A stretch of DNA of 47,850 nucleotides from Acetobacter tropicalis (GTDB taxonomy: Bacteria > Pseudomonadota > Alphaproteobacteria > Acetobacterales > Acetobacteraceae), in NCBI RefSeq assembly GCF_001580915.1, contig NZ_LHZQ01000201.1, positions 1 to 47,850 of the forward strand. Direction: 5' to 3'. Below, in pieces: positions 35,607 to 45,040 of this stretch. Position numbers and translations under genes: made by a program. Every line of letters begins with the position of its first letter. Within the stretch, counting starts at the first letter, position 1. Below the pieces are notes generated by a model. The model did no database searches. It saw nothing but the letters and a program-made list of their open reading frames with translations, and was not told the DNA's origin.

Positions 35607-36836
35607 TCAGAACAGGGTCAGTTGTTGGGGGCGGGGCAGGAAAGCCTGCCTGAGATTAGCTTGATCAACCAAGCGGGCAGGAGACCAGCCGGTGGTATGC
35701 ACAAACGGTTTGACCTTGCGAAGCGATACATTGAGACGGGCAAGGTCTTCCAGCCGCAGATGTTTGTGCCGTCTGGTGGCGATAAGAGCGTTGACGGAAC
35801 GCACACCCAGCCCAGGCACCCGGAGGAGCATTTCCCGGCTGGCTCGATTAAGATCGACCGGAAAAAGTGCCCGGTTTGCGAGAGCCCATGCCAGTTTGGG
35901 ATCAAGTGTCAGATCCAGCATGCCATCCGGGCGGCCTGCTGTAATCTCGGAAAACTGGAACCCGTAGAAACGATACAGCCAGTCTGCCTGATAAAGACGA
36001 TGTTCACGTAGCAACGGTGGTGGCCGGACAGGCAGAATGGCCGAGGCATCGGGAATGGGACTAAAAGCGGAATAATAGACCCGCCGCAGCCTGTAGCCGG
36101 AATAAAGAGAAGAACTGCTGGCAAGGATATCATGATCAGTGGCGGTGTCGGCCCCGATAATCATTTGCGTGCTTTGGCCACCGGGCGCAAAGCGTGGCGG
36201 CCGACGACCAGACAGAGTTCGTTCCTTTCCGGCCTCAATTCGCGTTTGCATTTCTCCCATGGAGTGACGGATGATCCCGGCTTTTTTTTCGGGCGCGTAG
36301 GCGGCCAATCCCTGCTCTGTGGGCATTTCCACGTTAATTGAGAGGCGATCGGCATAGAGGCCAGCCTCAGCAAGCTGCTCGGTGGACGCATTGGGGATGG
36401 TTTTCAGGTGGATGTATCCCCGAAAGTTATGGGTCTGGCGGAGTTCACGCGCCACATGCACCATCTGAGCCATGGTGTCTTCAGGGGAGCGGATAATGCC
36501 AGAAGACAGGAATAATCCTTCAATATAATTGCGGCGATAGAATTCCAGGGTCAGCCAGACCACCTCATCCGGGGTAAAACGGGTGCGCTGAACGTTTGAG
36601 GAGGAACGGTTGATGCAATAGGCGCAATCATAGATGCAGAAATTGGTCAGTAGAATTTTGAGCAGGGAAATGCACCGCCCGTCTGGCGTGTAGGCATGGC
36701 AGATGCCGTTGCCGGTGGAACCCAGCCCTTTGGTGCCAGCAGAATCACGTTTGCCAGCCCCGCTGGAGGAACAGGACGCATCATACTTGGCCGCATCGGA
36801 AAGGATGGCCAAACGTTCGGAGAGGCTCTGCTTCAT
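35607..36836 (-). CDS. Radical SAM putative DNA modification/repair protein (TIGR03916-like)
   Basis: A 409-residue radical SAM enzyme. The 4Fe-4S motif CxxxCxxC is CIYDCAYC within LLTNFCIYDCAYCINRSS near residues 66-83. Other family parts are YIEGLFLSSGIIRSPEDTM, YIHLKTIPNAS and DRLSINVEMP. A helix-hairpin-helix DNA-binding motif appears near residue 340 (LLRVPGLGVRSVNALIATR). It is the first gene of a two-gene operon with the DUF4130 protein. The reaction is unknown, so the DNA role rests on the HhH motif and on family precedent. Downstream of its start, on the opposite side, lies the D-lactate dehydrogenase gene on the same strand. Confidence 0.86.
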   Translation of the reverse strand: MKQSLSERLAILSDAAKYDASCSSSGAGKRDSAGTKGLGSTGNGICHAYTPDGRCISLLKILLTNFCIYDCAYCINRSSSNVQRTRFTPDEVVWLTLEFYRRNYIEGLFLSSGIIRSPEDTMAQMVHVARELRQTHNFRGYIHLKTIPNASTEQLAEAGLYADRLSINVEMPTEQGLAAYAPEKKAGIIRHSMGEMQTRIEAGKERTLSGRRPPRFAPGGQSTQMIIGADTATDHDILASSSSLYSGYRLRRVYYSAFSPIPDASAILPVRPPPLLREHRLYQADWLYRFYGFQFSEITAGRPDGMLDLTLDPKLAWALANRALFPVDLNRASREMLLRVPGLGVRSVNALIATRRHKHLRLEDLARLNVSLRKVKPFVHTTGWSPARLVDQANLRQAFLPRPQQLTLF

Positions 36837-37000
36837 AATTTGTTCATGTTATGTTCTTATTTTGGGGAGGGCAAGCCTCAAATCATAGGTTGCCCACTTA
36901 CGTCTTGGCGCGTGTATCAGGAGTGGGTGATGGGGCCTTTTCCTGATCGAAAAGGAGGACTGTTTTTTTTGGGGTAAAGCGCGCAAACGGCTGTATAAAG

Positions 37001-37024
37001 CCCCTCCCCAATTCAGGGGAGGGG
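37001..37024. terminator. GC-rich hairpin downstream of D-lactate dehydrogenase gene
   Basis: CCCCTCCCC (37001-37009) pairs perfectly with GGGGAGGGG (37016-37024) around a six-base loop, nine bases beyond the D-lactate dehydrogenase stop on the minus strand. Only a short T-containing stretch follows on that strand, so it is a probable but not textbook terminator. Confidence 0.65.
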
Positions 37025-37032
37025 AGGAACGG

Positions 37033-38460
37033 TCAGCCCTTGAACACCGGGCCGATAGGAAGAAGTTTACCGGGGTTGAGGATATTGCGCGGATCAAGCG
37101 TGGCTTTCAGCGCCCGCATGACACTGAGGGCGCCTTCTCCGTGCTCGGCGGCCAGGAATTCCAATTTGCCGAGGCCCACGCCGTGCTCTCCGCTGCTGGA
37201 GCCTCCCAGGGAAAGGGCACGGGCAACAATTTTACGGTCAAGCGCCAAGGCCTGCTGGCGTCCGGCTTCTGTTTCTTCCGTGACAATAAGAGTGTGAAAG
37301 TTGCCGTCTCCCACATGCCCGAGAATGGCGGCATATAGACCAGAGGCCAGAATATCCTCCTTCACTCCTGAAATCAGGGTCGTCAGTTGTGAAATAGGCA
37401 CAATACAGTCCGTGCTGATCAAGCGTTGGCCGGGGTGCTGCGCTTTTACGGCCCAGTATGCGTTGTGCCTTGCTTTCCATAATCTGGCCCGTTCATCTGC
37501 CGTATCCGCCCATGTAAAGGCAAGCCCGTTATTGTCACGTGCCAGGCTTTCCGTGACACTGATCTGTTCCTTGACGGCTTCAGGAGAGCCCGCAAATTCA
37601 AAGAAGAGAGTGGTGAGCGGACGATACTCTTCCAAGTTAGAGTAACGGATGCAGGCCTGCATCTGCACATCATCCAGCAGTTCAACGCGGGCGATGGGAA
37701 TACCCATCTGAATGATTTCCACCGCTGTATTCACGGCATCGTCCAGAGTTTCAAACTGGCAAACTGCAGCGGAAAGCTGTTCGGGCTGGCCATGCAGCCG
37801 AAGCTGTATTTCCGTAATGATACCCAACGTGCCCTCGGACCCGATAAATAGAGAGGTGAGATCATACCCCGTGGAGGACTTCCTTACTCGACCGCCTGTC
37901 TGGATGATTTCACCATTTGCCATGACGACTGTCAGCCGGAGCACATTCTCCTTGATGGTGCCGTATCGCACCGCCGCCGTGCCGGAAGCGCGTGTGGCGC
38001 ACATGCCGCCAAGAGTTGCCTCGCCACCCGGATCAACAGGGAAAAACAGGCCGGTATCGCGCAGAAATGCATTGAGCGCCTGACGTGTGACCCCGGCCTG
38101 AACGCGGCAGTCAAGATCAGACGCGTTAACTTCCAGAACCTCCGTCATGCGGGAAAGATCAAGACTGATTGCACCATCAGGTGGGGTGACATGCCCTTCA
38201 ACAGAGGTACCCGCTCCAAATGCCACTACTGGCACCCGGTGAGAATGACACAGAGCCAGCGTGGTAGAGACATCCTGCGTGCTTTCCGCAAAAACAACCC
38301 CTACAGGCATATTGGCAATTTCCAGAGCCTCTCCATGGCTGTGGGCTTCACAGACGGAGGGATTGGTAGAAATCTTGTTTCCAATTTCCGCAGCCAGCAG
38401 GGACAACACATGCTGGGCGCGTGCTGCGGGATGAAGCGGGAGAGAGGCTTGGTCCGTCAT
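37033..38460 (-). CDS. dld: FAD-linked D-lactate dehydrogenase (cytochrome type)
   Basis: A 475-residue FAD-dependent oxidase of the GlcD/LDHD type, which oxidises D-lactate to pyruvate and passes electrons to cytochrome c or quinone. FAD-binding motifs are VVAFGAGTSVEGHV, VDPGGEATLGGMCATRASGT and SSTGYDLTSLFIGSEGTLGIITE. The C-terminal FAD-oxidase domain shows HVGDGNFHTLI and SGEHGVGLGKLEFL. Glycolate or 2-hydroxyacid oxidase remains possible. The ATG at 38460 (MTDQASLPL) is preferred; an ATG at 38502 would add 14 residues. It is divergent from pckA, which fits growth on lactate, where pyruvate must be turned into PEP for sugar synthesis. Confidence 0.85.
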   Translation of the reverse strand: MTDQASLPLHPAARAQHVLSLLAAEIGNKISTNPSVCEAHSHGEALEIANMPVGVVFAESTQDVSTTLALCHSHRVPVVAFGAGTSVEGHVTPPDGAISLDLSRMTEVLEVNASDLDCRVQAGVTRQALNAFLRDTGLFFPVDPGGEATLGGMCATRASGTAAVRYGTIKENVLRLTVVMANGEIIQTGGRVRKSSTGYDLTSLFIGSEGTLGIITEIQLRLHGQPEQLSAAVCQFETLDDAVNTAVEIIQMGIPIARVELLDDVQMQACIRYSNLEEYRPLTTLFFEFAGSPEAVKEQISVTESLARDNNGLAFTWADTADERARLWKARHNAYWAVKAQHPGQRLISTDCIVPISQLTTLISGVKEDILASGLYAAILGHVGDGNFHTLIVTEETEAGRQQALALDRKIVARALSLGGSSSGEHGVGLGKLEFLAAEHGEGALSVMRALKATLDPRNILNPGKLLPIGPVFKG

Positions 38461-38843
38461 GAATGCTTTCAAGTCCTGTGAGCCAATTAAGGCGTACAGC
38501 ATAGTGCCCGGATCTATTAACCGTCGAGAGGAACAGGAGGATTAACCAAATAGAGGGATTTAGGAAAAAATGGCCTTATTTTTTCTCTGGGTGGCGGCAC
38601 GGATTGACCAAGTGCTGCTGCTTGAGAAAAAGCGTGCAAGGCTGCATTGCGTACAGCATGATTAAAGCGACGCAAGGATAAAGGTGATTCCAGACTTTAA
38701 AAATCTGGAACTCTGAGAGATAGTACAAGCCTACGTAAGTGGATGGTAAAGCCTATCGCTCTGTTTTTTGAAAGCCTTCTGACGAAGTTTTGACAAAAAA
38801 TGGCGGCAATAAGCGCGTGACAAAAATAAGGAAGATAAAAATC
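38461..38843. promoter_or_regulatory. Shared upstream region of dld and pckA with an 11-bp repeat
   Basis: About 380 bases between the divergent dld and pckA genes. GCGTACAGCAT occurs twice in direct orientation (38492-38502 and 38649-38659). TTCCAGA (38688-38694) and TCTGGAA (38704-38710) form an inverted repeat about 135 bases before pckA. Either could be a regulator site. No promoter hexamers stood out. Confidence 0.35.
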
Positions 38844-40478
38844 ATGCAAGACCGCTGTGACGCAAAGGTTTTCGGGGGCGTTAAGAGCCAGAACCCGTGC
38901 AAGGTGCTGGAGAAAACCGGGGTGGTGTCTTTTCATGCCGTTTATGCCAATCTTTCGGCCTCTGAACTGGTAGCGGCAGCGCTGGAAAGACTGGAAGGCG
39001 TTCTATCTGAAGATGGCGCGCTGGCTGTTGACACCGGAGAGCACACAGGACGGTCTGCCAAAGACAAATTCATTGTCGATGAACCTGCTATCCGGGCGGA
39101 TGTATGGTGGAACGCCACCAACCAGAAAATGAGCCCCGAACATTTTACGCGTTTGACAGATACAGTGCGCGGGTATCTGGCGGGGCAGGAGCTTTTCATT
39201 CAGGATCTCTACGCAGGAGCTGATCCTGAGCACCGAATTCGGGTGCGCGTAGTCACGACCAATGCGTGGCATGCCCAGTTTGCGCGCAACATGTTTATTC
39301 GTCCTCCTGTTGAGGACCTTGGGAACTTTACTCCGGATTACGTTATTCTACACGCGCCGGATCTGGCGCTGGATGCGGAAACCTATGCGCTCCGGTCCTC
39401 AACCGCTGTGGCTCTTTCCTTTGAGCAGAAACTGATTGTTATTGCGGGCACGCAGTATGCGGGTGAGATCAAGAAATCCATTTTCACCGTCATGAACTGG
39501 TTGCTGCCGCCCAAAGGCGTTCTGCCCATGCATTGTTCAGCCAATATTGATAGCACCGGCGATAGCGCACTGTTCTTTGGGCTTTCTGGAACCGGTAAGA
39601 CCACACTGTCTTCTGACCGCAATCGTCCGCTTATTGGTGATGATGAGCACGGTTGGTCTGATGAGGGTGTGTTCAATTTTGAAGGTGGTTGCTACGCCAA
39701 GGTCATTCGGCTGAGCAAGGACGCTGAGCCCGATATCTGGAACGCGTCTCACCGGTTTGGTGTGGTGCTGGAAAATGTGACCGTAGGGGATGGCGGCAAG
39801 CTGGATCTGGATGATGCATCCCGCACGGAAAATACACGGTCCTGCTACCCGACAAACTTTATTCCCAATGCTGTCGCCAGTGGACGTGGCGGTAAGCCGC
39901 AACATGTTCTCATGCTGACAGCAGATGCCTTCGGTGTTCTGCCGCCCGTGGCAAAATTGACGCCTGATCAGGCGATGTACCATTTCCTGTCTGGTTATAC
40001 CGCGCGGATTGCCGGGACGGAAAAAGGGCTTGGAGACGAGCCGGAAGCTACTTTCTCCGCCTGCTTCGGTGCGCCGTTTCTACCGCGTCCTCCCGCTGTG
40101 TATGGGGAGTTGCTGCGGAAGCGGCTGGCGGCAGGGCAGGTTTCATGCTGGCTGATCAATACGGGTTGGACAGGCGGCGCCTACGGTACAGGCAAAAGAA
40201 TGTCTCTGGCTTATACGCGTGCCATTCTGGCGGCCGTGCTGGGAGACACGCTGAAGAATGCGACTTTTGAAGTTGAGCCTTATTTCGGGCTGAGCATTCC
40301 CAAGCATGTTGAAGGCGTGCCAGATCAGGTTCTCAATCCGGCACAGGCATGGGCGGACAAGGCGGCCTATGACGCTCAGGCCAAGAAGCTTGTCTCTTTG
40401 TTTGAGAAAAATGCGGAGGGATTTGCAGCGGAGGTCAGTCCAGAAGTTCTGCAGTCCGTTACAGGAGCGGTTGCCTGA
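38844..40478 (+). CDS. pckA: Phosphoenolpyruvate carboxykinase (ATP)
   Basis: A 544-residue ATP-dependent PEP carboxykinase that converts oxaloacetate and ATP to PEP, CO2 and ADP, the first committed step of gluconeogenesis. Landmarks are DTGEHTGRSAKDKFIV, FARNMFIRPP, the kinase-type P-loop FFGLSGTGKTTLSSD near residue 234, and the metal site DDEHGWSDEGVFNFEGGCYAK. INTGWTGGAYGTGKRMSL near the C-terminus is also typical. The ATG at 38844 has AGGAAG nine bases upstream and begins MQDRCDAK; an upstream ATG at 38790 would add 18 residues. It ends before a strong bidirectional terminator. The enzyme should matter for growth on lactate or ethanol. Confidence 0.96.
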   Translation: MQDRCDAKVFGGVKSQNPCKVLEKTGVVSFHAVYANLSASELVAAALERLEGVLSEDGALAVDTGEHTGRSAKDKFIVDEPAIRADVWWNATNQKMSPEHFTRLTDTVRGYLAGQELFIQDLYAGADPEHRIRVRVVTTNAWHAQFARNMFIRPPVEDLGNFTPDYVILHAPDLALDAETYALRSSTAVALSFEQKLIVIAGTQYAGEIKKSIFTVMNWLLPPKGVLPMHCSANIDSTGDSALFFGLSGTGKTTLSSDRNRPLIGDDEHGWSDEGVFNFEGGCYAKVIRLSKDAEPDIWNASHRFGVVLENVTVGDGGKLDLDDASRTENTRSCYPTNFIPNAVASGRGGKPQHVLMLTADAFGVLPPVAKLTPDQAMYHFLSGYTARIAGTEKGLGDEPEATFSACFGAPFLPRPPAVYGELLRKRLAAGQVSCWLINTGWTGGAYGTGKRMSLAYTRAILAAVLGDTLKNATFEVEPYFGLSIPKHVEGVPDQVLNPAQAWADKAAYDAQAKKLVSLFEKNAEGFAAEVSPEVLQSVTGAVA

Positions 40479-40505
40479 AAAGCTGACGGAACCAGGACAA
40501 AAATA

Positions 40506-40537
40506 AAAGGGGGCTTCTATGCCCCCTTTCTCTTTTT
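40506..40537. terminator. Bidirectional terminator between pckA and the hypothetical gene
   Basis: AAAGGGGGC (40506-40514) pairs with GCCCCCTTT (40521-40529) around loop TTCTAT. T-rich sequence follows on the plus strand and A-rich sequence precedes it, so the element can stop transcripts from both converging genes. Confidence 0.85.
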
Positions 40538-41513
40538 ACGCGCAGCGGCGTGGAATGTAGGAAAGAGTTCGGTCCAGCAGGTGCTCCATATCCGGGCGGT
40601 GGCAGGGGTCAACATTATTGGCCACATGCTGCCGGGCCTGCTGCTTGATGCTGTTGGCGGTGCGGAGCGTACCGTCCACTTTGTCATGTTCTTCAATGAG
40701 ATCAGCAATAGTCAGGGAGCGGTCAAATGCCGCTTTTACAATATCATAGGCCAGACTGTTGAGGATGGTTTCAAACGCGGCTCGCCCAAACGGGGACTGG
40801 CAGATGGAAAGCTGCGTTTGTGCTTCGGTATGATTTTTGATGACGCTGCGGGCATCCTGATGATGGAAGTAGCGCTGATGCCACGTACGGGCGCAGGCAT
40901 ATTCACGTTCGGCGGCCAGATGCTCGCGCAGGTTCTTGCACACGTTGGTTCCAGAGCAATGCGTGGACCATGCGGCCAGCCACGCGCTGGCAAAATCCGG
41001 GTAGCTGTAACGGTGCCACTCGGGGTCTGCTTTCTGTATCTTGTTGGCAAACCGGAACCCCTTGCAGCCATCAACGCCATATAGAATGGTGCGGGCGGAA
41101 GAACTGAACTGATCCTTGCCTAAAATAAGAATGTGCCCGGCATCTCCGCTGTGCATCTGCCGTTGCATTGTGAAAAGATCAAAGAAGCATTCATCATCAA
41201 TCACGCGCGCAATATGGGCTTTGACATAGGTAAGAAACAGCGGGTTGCGCACACCCGTTAACCCGCGCGGGCAGAAATCGAACCCCCACCACCGAGACAT
41301 TTTAACCAGATGGAAAGCCAGTTCATTGCGAAGGCGGATAAGGTTTTCTTCACCATCTCCTTCATCGCAAAGGGTTTGAACAGCTTTGAAGCGACTGAAC
41401 AGGATATTGACCTGAGGAATAAAGCCGCGCGTGGGGTTGAAATAATCAAGCAGAACAGAAGGCTGCGAATGTGCCAGATGCCAGTGAGCGCTATAGGTGG
41501 TGGAGTGAGTCAT
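40536..41513 (-). CDS. Hypothetical protein
   Basis: A protein of about 325 residues that I do not recognise. It is soluble, with no signal peptide or membrane helix. It is rich in aromatic residues and His/Cys, for example SRWWGFDFCPRGLTG, WSTHCSGTNVC and ARTWHQRYFHHQDARS. The N-terminal ATG at 41513 (MTHSTTYS) is preferred over that at 41531. No metal-binding consensus or family motif is obvious. Codon use looks like the neighbours, and the length and quality suggest a real gene, perhaps restricted to acetic acid bacteria. It converges with pckA and is divergent from the formate dehydrogenase operon, so it shares that promoter region. Confidence 0.7.
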   Translation of the reverse strand: MTHSTTYSAHWHLAHSQPSVLLDYFNPTRGFIPQVNILFSRFKAVQTLCDEGDGEENLIRLRNELAFHLVKMSRWWGFDFCPRGLTGVRNPLFLTYVKAHIARVIDDECFFDLFTMQRQMHSGDAGHILILGKDQFSSSARTILYGVDGCKGFRFANKIQKADPEWHRYSYPDFASAWLAAWSTHCSGTNVCKNLREHLAAEREYACARTWHQRYFHHQDARSVIKNHTEAQTQLSICQSPFGRAAFETILNSLAYDIVKAAFDRSLTIADLIEEHDKVDGTLRTANSIKQQARQHVANNVDPCHRPDMEHLLDRTLSYIPRRCA

Positions 41514-41981
41514 GTGGTTTTCTCTGCCCATCCCAGGAGAACAAGAAGCTGACTGTTACAGTGCAGCAGTCGGGTCAGCTTGTGGGTGGAGCACGCTGCC
41601 AGGATTAGGGAAGACGGACGGGATACCGCCGACAGGTGCTCCGCCTTCCTTCTTATTGAGAACAAGTATCAATTGCAATAAATATTTTGAAAAATATGGA
41701 AGATGGAAAATGGCAGGGGGAGCGAGGTAAAGAGATGGCGGCTCAAATGGACCTGCACACGACGCAGAATGCGGCATGGCCGTTGCCAGTGAGACTGCGG
41801 GCGGATGAGAAAAAAGTAATGTGTTTCAAGGAGGTGAAGGGAAACAAAGGCTTTCCCCTTACATCTATATCTTTGTGGCTATACTCACGGAATTTTGTGG
41901 GTGATCTGTATCAATTTCAGATTGTGTAAGAGAACTTAAATAGGGGTTATGCAGTTTGTTGAGATAAAAAGGCATGACCTC
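41514..41981. other. Intergenic region upstream of formate dehydrogenase
   Basis: About 470 bases between the divergent hypothetical gene and fdoG. It contains the FNR-like box at 41901-41914 and a short hairpin-forming stretch near 41840-41860 (GGGAAA to TTTCCC). No additional gene is supported; small frames here lack family resemblance. Confidence 0.5.
41901..41914 (+). promoter_or_regulatory. Candidate FNR-type box upstream of fdoG
   Basis: GTGATCTGTATCAA matches the FNR consensus TTGAT-N4-ATCAA at nine of ten defined positions. Its centre lies about 74 bases before the preferred fdoG start. A weak -10 (TTAAAT, 41936-41941) would place the transcription start near 41948 and the box near -40, the class II activator position. 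The site is seen; its use is inferred. Confidence 0.5.
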
Positions 41982-44900
41982 ATGACTCTGGGAAGACGGC
42001 AATTTCTACAAGCCTGCGGTACATGCGCAGCAGGAGCCAGTGCAGTGGCGCTGGGATTTGCGCCACCCAAAGCGTATGCGGGAGATTCACGCCAGTACAA
42101 ACTGCTTCGGGCCAAGGAAACCCGGAATAACTGCACCTATTGTTCCGTAGGGTGCGGCATTCTGATGTACAGCCTTGGCGATGGTGCTAAAAATGCCAAG
42201 CCCAGCATTTTTCACATTGAAGGGGACCCGGATCATCCCGTCAGTCGAGGTTCCCTGTGCCCCAAAGGGGCGGGGTTGGTCGATTTTATCCATAGTGAAG
42301 GCCGTCTGAAATATCCTGAATATCGGGCTCCTGGCTCAAAGGAATGGAAGAGGATCAGTTGGGAAGAAGCGACAGATCGCATTGCCCGGCTGCTCAAGGA
42401 TGATCGTGACAAGAATTTCATTGAACGGAATGAAAAAGGCGAACTGGTCAATCGCTGGTTGAGTTCCGGCATGCTTGCCTCTTCCGCCGCCAGTAATGAG
42501 ACAGGGGTGCTCGATTTCAAGTTTGCCCGTGCTTTGGGCATGCTGGGGCTGGATTGTCAGGCGCGTGTCTGCCACGCGCCGACGGTTGCCGCCCTTGCGC
42601 CCACGTTTGGGCGTGGGGCCATGACCAACAACTGGGTCGATATTAAAAACGCCAACGTGGTTCTGATTATGGGCGGCAACCCGGCGGAGGCCCACCCCGT
42701 GGGGTTCAAATGGGTGATGGAAGCCAAGATCCGCAATGGCGCCAAGGTGATGGTTGTTGACCCGCGCTTTAACCGTAGCGCGGCTGTTGCTGATTTCTAT
42801 ACCCCTATTCGCGCAGGATCAGATGCAGCGTTCATGCTGGGGGTTGTGAACTACCTGCTGACACATGACAAAATTCAGCATGAGTATGTTAAGGCCTATA
42901 CAAATGCCGCGCTGATCGTCCGTGAAGACTATGATTTTGAAGAGGGTCTTTTCAGCGGGTATGATGCCGAAAAGAAGACCTACGATAAAAGCTCCTGGAC
43001 ATATGAACGGGACGAAAACGGGTTTGCCCGTCAGGACCCAACTCTGCAGCACCCCCGCTGCGTTCTGAACCTGCTGCGCAAGCACGTGGAGCGGTACACG
43101 CCGGAGATGGTGACCAAACTATGCGGCACACCTCTCAAGGATTTCCAGCATGTGTGCGCGGAACTGGCGCGGACCAGTGCGCCGGATCTGACCGCCACCT
43201 TCCTGTTTGCACTCGGCTGGACCCATCACACCAGCGGTTCTCAGGTTATTCGTGCAGCCGCCATGGTCCAGTTGTTGCTGGGCAACATTGGTATGCCGGG
43301 CGGTGGCATGAACGCGCTGCGTGGGCATTCCAACATTCAGGGCTATACGGATCTGGGCCTGCTTTCTCTCCGGCTGCCGGGTTACCTGAACCTGCCTTCA
43401 GATAAACAGCAGGATATCGGCACCTATCTGAAGGAAAGCACACCCGCTACAGATGTGCCGGGTCAGGTGAATTACTGGCATCACACGCCCAAATTTTTTA
43501 TCAGTTTGCAGAAAACCCTATGGGGTGAGCATGCAACTGTCGCCAACAATTGGGGGTATGACTGGTTGCCAAAATGGGACCGCAGCTATGACATGCTGGC
43601 CTATTTTGACATGATGTACCAAGGCAAGGTGAACGGTTATATTTCTCAGGGCTTCAACCCCTTGGCAGCTTTACCGGATAAGAATAAGACCGCGCAGGCG
43701 CTGGCAAAACTGAAGTTCTTGGTGGTGATAGATCCCCTTGCCACGGAGACAGCTTCCTTCTGGCAGAATGAAGGTGTCTTTAATGATGTAAAAACCGAAG
43801 ACATTCAGACGGAAGTTTTCCGTCTGCCGTCTTCCTGTTTTGCTGAGGAAAATGGCTCCATTGTCAATTCCGGCCGCTGGCTGCAATGGCACTTTGCCGG
43901 TGCGGCGCCGCCCGGAGAAGCATGGCAGGACGGGCGCATCATTGGCACGATCTTTGAGAAGATCCGTAACCTGTACCGCAAGGATGGGGGAGCCTGTCCG
44001 GAGCCAGTGCTGAACATGCAGTGGAACTACAAGGACCCGGAAGATCCCACGCCCGAAGAAGTGGCGCAGGAAGCCAATGGGTATGCTCTGGCCGATATCA
44101 TGGATGATCAGGGCAAGGTTGTTGTGCGCAAGGGGCAGTTGTTGCCCGATTTCTCAGTGATGAGAGATGATGGCACAACCTCAAGTTTTGCCTGGATTTT
44201 CGCAGGATCGTGGACAGAGGCTGGCAACCAGATGTCCCGCCGGGACAATACGGATACGGGGCTGGGCTGCACGCCGGGCTGGGCATGGGCATGGCCTGCC
44301 AACAGGCGCATTCTGTATAATCGGGCCTCGCTTGATCCGGCAGGCCGCCCGTGGGACCCCAAACGACAGATTCTGGAATGGACAGGAGAGCGTTGGAAAG
44401 GGGCTGATGTACCAGACTATCCTGTTACGTCTCCTCCGGGAAGCGGCGTAAGCCCCTTTATCATGCAGCCGGACGGAGTAGGGCGTCTGTTTGCCTGCGG
44501 TGGCATGTCTGACGGGCCGTTCCCGGAACAGTACGAGCCGACGGAATCTCCTTTGGAAAATAATCCGTTACATCCGGCTGTGTCCTACAACCCTACAGCC
44601 CGTGTGCTGAAGGATGATCGGGCGCGTATGGGCTCGCCTAAGGATTTTCCTTATGTGGCGACCACGTATTCCATTACGGAGCTCTTCCGGCACTGGACCA
44701 AACATTCTCGTCTGAATGCTATTATTCAGCCGGAACAGTTTGTGGAAATTGGTGAAAAACTGGCGCAACGGTTGCAGATATCAGCAGGAGACAAAGTGAA
44801 AGTTTCTTCTGCCCGTGGATATATTGAAGCCAAGGCAGTGGTAACAAAGCGTATCAAAACGCTTAACGTCATGGGCCGGGATCTGGAGCAGATTGGTATC

Positions 44901-45032
44901 CCGTGTCACTGGGGGTTCAGAGGCGCAACGCGCAAAGGGTATCTGGCCAATACGCTCAGCCCTGCCGTGGGGGATGCCAACACCCAGACGCCTGAGTTCA
45001 AGGCTTTCCTTGTCAACGTAGAAAAGGTCTGA
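41982..45032 (+). CDS. fdoG: Formate dehydrogenase, molybdopterin alpha subunit (FdoG/FdnG type, Cys form)
   Basis: A 1016-residue catalytic subunit of a membrane-linked formate dehydrogenase that oxidises formate to CO2. From the ATG at 41982 the protein begins with a Tat signal ([13 protein letters not shown], cleavage near KAYA), which aligns without gaps with the E. coli FdoG start; an ATG at 41949 would add 11 residues. A 4Fe-4S cluster is seen in [15 protein letters not shown] and SLCPKGAG. The active-site position in [13 protein letters not shown] is Cys197 (codon TGC), where E. coli has selenocysteine, so no Sec machinery is needed. The bis-MGD domains run to the C-terminus ([19 protein letters not shown]). 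It heads the fdoG-fdoH-fdoI-fdhE operon and faces the periplasm in relatives. Confidence 0.95.
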   Translation: MTLGRRQFLQACGTCAAGASAVALGFAPPKAYAGDSRQYKLLRAKETRNNCTYCSVGCGILMYSLGDGAKNAKPSIFHIEGDPDHPVSRGSLCPKGAGLVDFIHSEGRLKYPEYRAPGSKEWKRISWEEATDRIARLLKDDRDKNFIERNEKGELVNRWLSSGMLASSAASNETGVLDFKFARALGMLGLDCQARVCHAPTVAALAPTFGRGAMTNNWVDIKNANVVLIMGGNPAEAHPVGFKWVMEAKIRNGAKVMVVDPRFNRSAAVADFYTPIRAGSDAAFMLGVVNYLLTHDKIQHEYVKAYTNAALIVREDYDFEEGLFSGYDAEKKTYDKSSWTYERDENGFARQDPTLQHPRCVLNLLRKHVERYTPEMVTKLCGTPLKDFQHVCAELARTSAPDLTATFLFALGWTHHTSGSQVIRAAAMVQLLLGNIGMPGGGMNALRGHSNIQGYTDLGLLSLRLPGYLNLPSDKQQDIGTYLKESTPATDVPGQVNYWHHTPKFFISLQKTLWGEHATVANNWGYDWLPKWDRSYDMLAYFDMMYQGKVNGYISQGFNPLAALPDKNKTAQALAKLKFLVVIDPLATETASFWQNEGVFNDVKTEDIQTEVFRLPSSCFAEENGSIVNSGRWLQWHFAGAAPPGEAWQDGRIIGTIFEKIRNLYRKDGGACPEPVLNMQWNYKDPEDPTPEEVAQEANGYALADIMDDQGKVVVRKGQLLPDFSVMRDDGTTSSFAWIFAGSWTEAGNQMSRRDNTDTGLGCTPGWAWAWPANRRILYNRASLDPAGRPWDPKRQILEWTGERWKGADVPDYPVTSPPGSGVSPFIMQPDGVGRLFACGGMSDGPFPEQYEPTESPLENNPLHPAVSYNPTARVLKDDRARMGSPKDFPYVATTYSITELFRHWTKHSRLNAIIQPEQFVEIGEKLAQRLQISAGDKVKVSSARGYIEAKAVVTKRIKTLNVMGRDLEQIGIPCHWGFRGATRKGYLANTLSPAVGDANTQTPEFKAFLVNVEKV

Positions 45033-45040
45033 GGTGGGCG

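Noticed and set aside
42570..42572. Selenocysteine at the fdoG active site
   Set aside because: The codon is TGC (Cys), not TGA, so this is the cysteine form of the enzyme.
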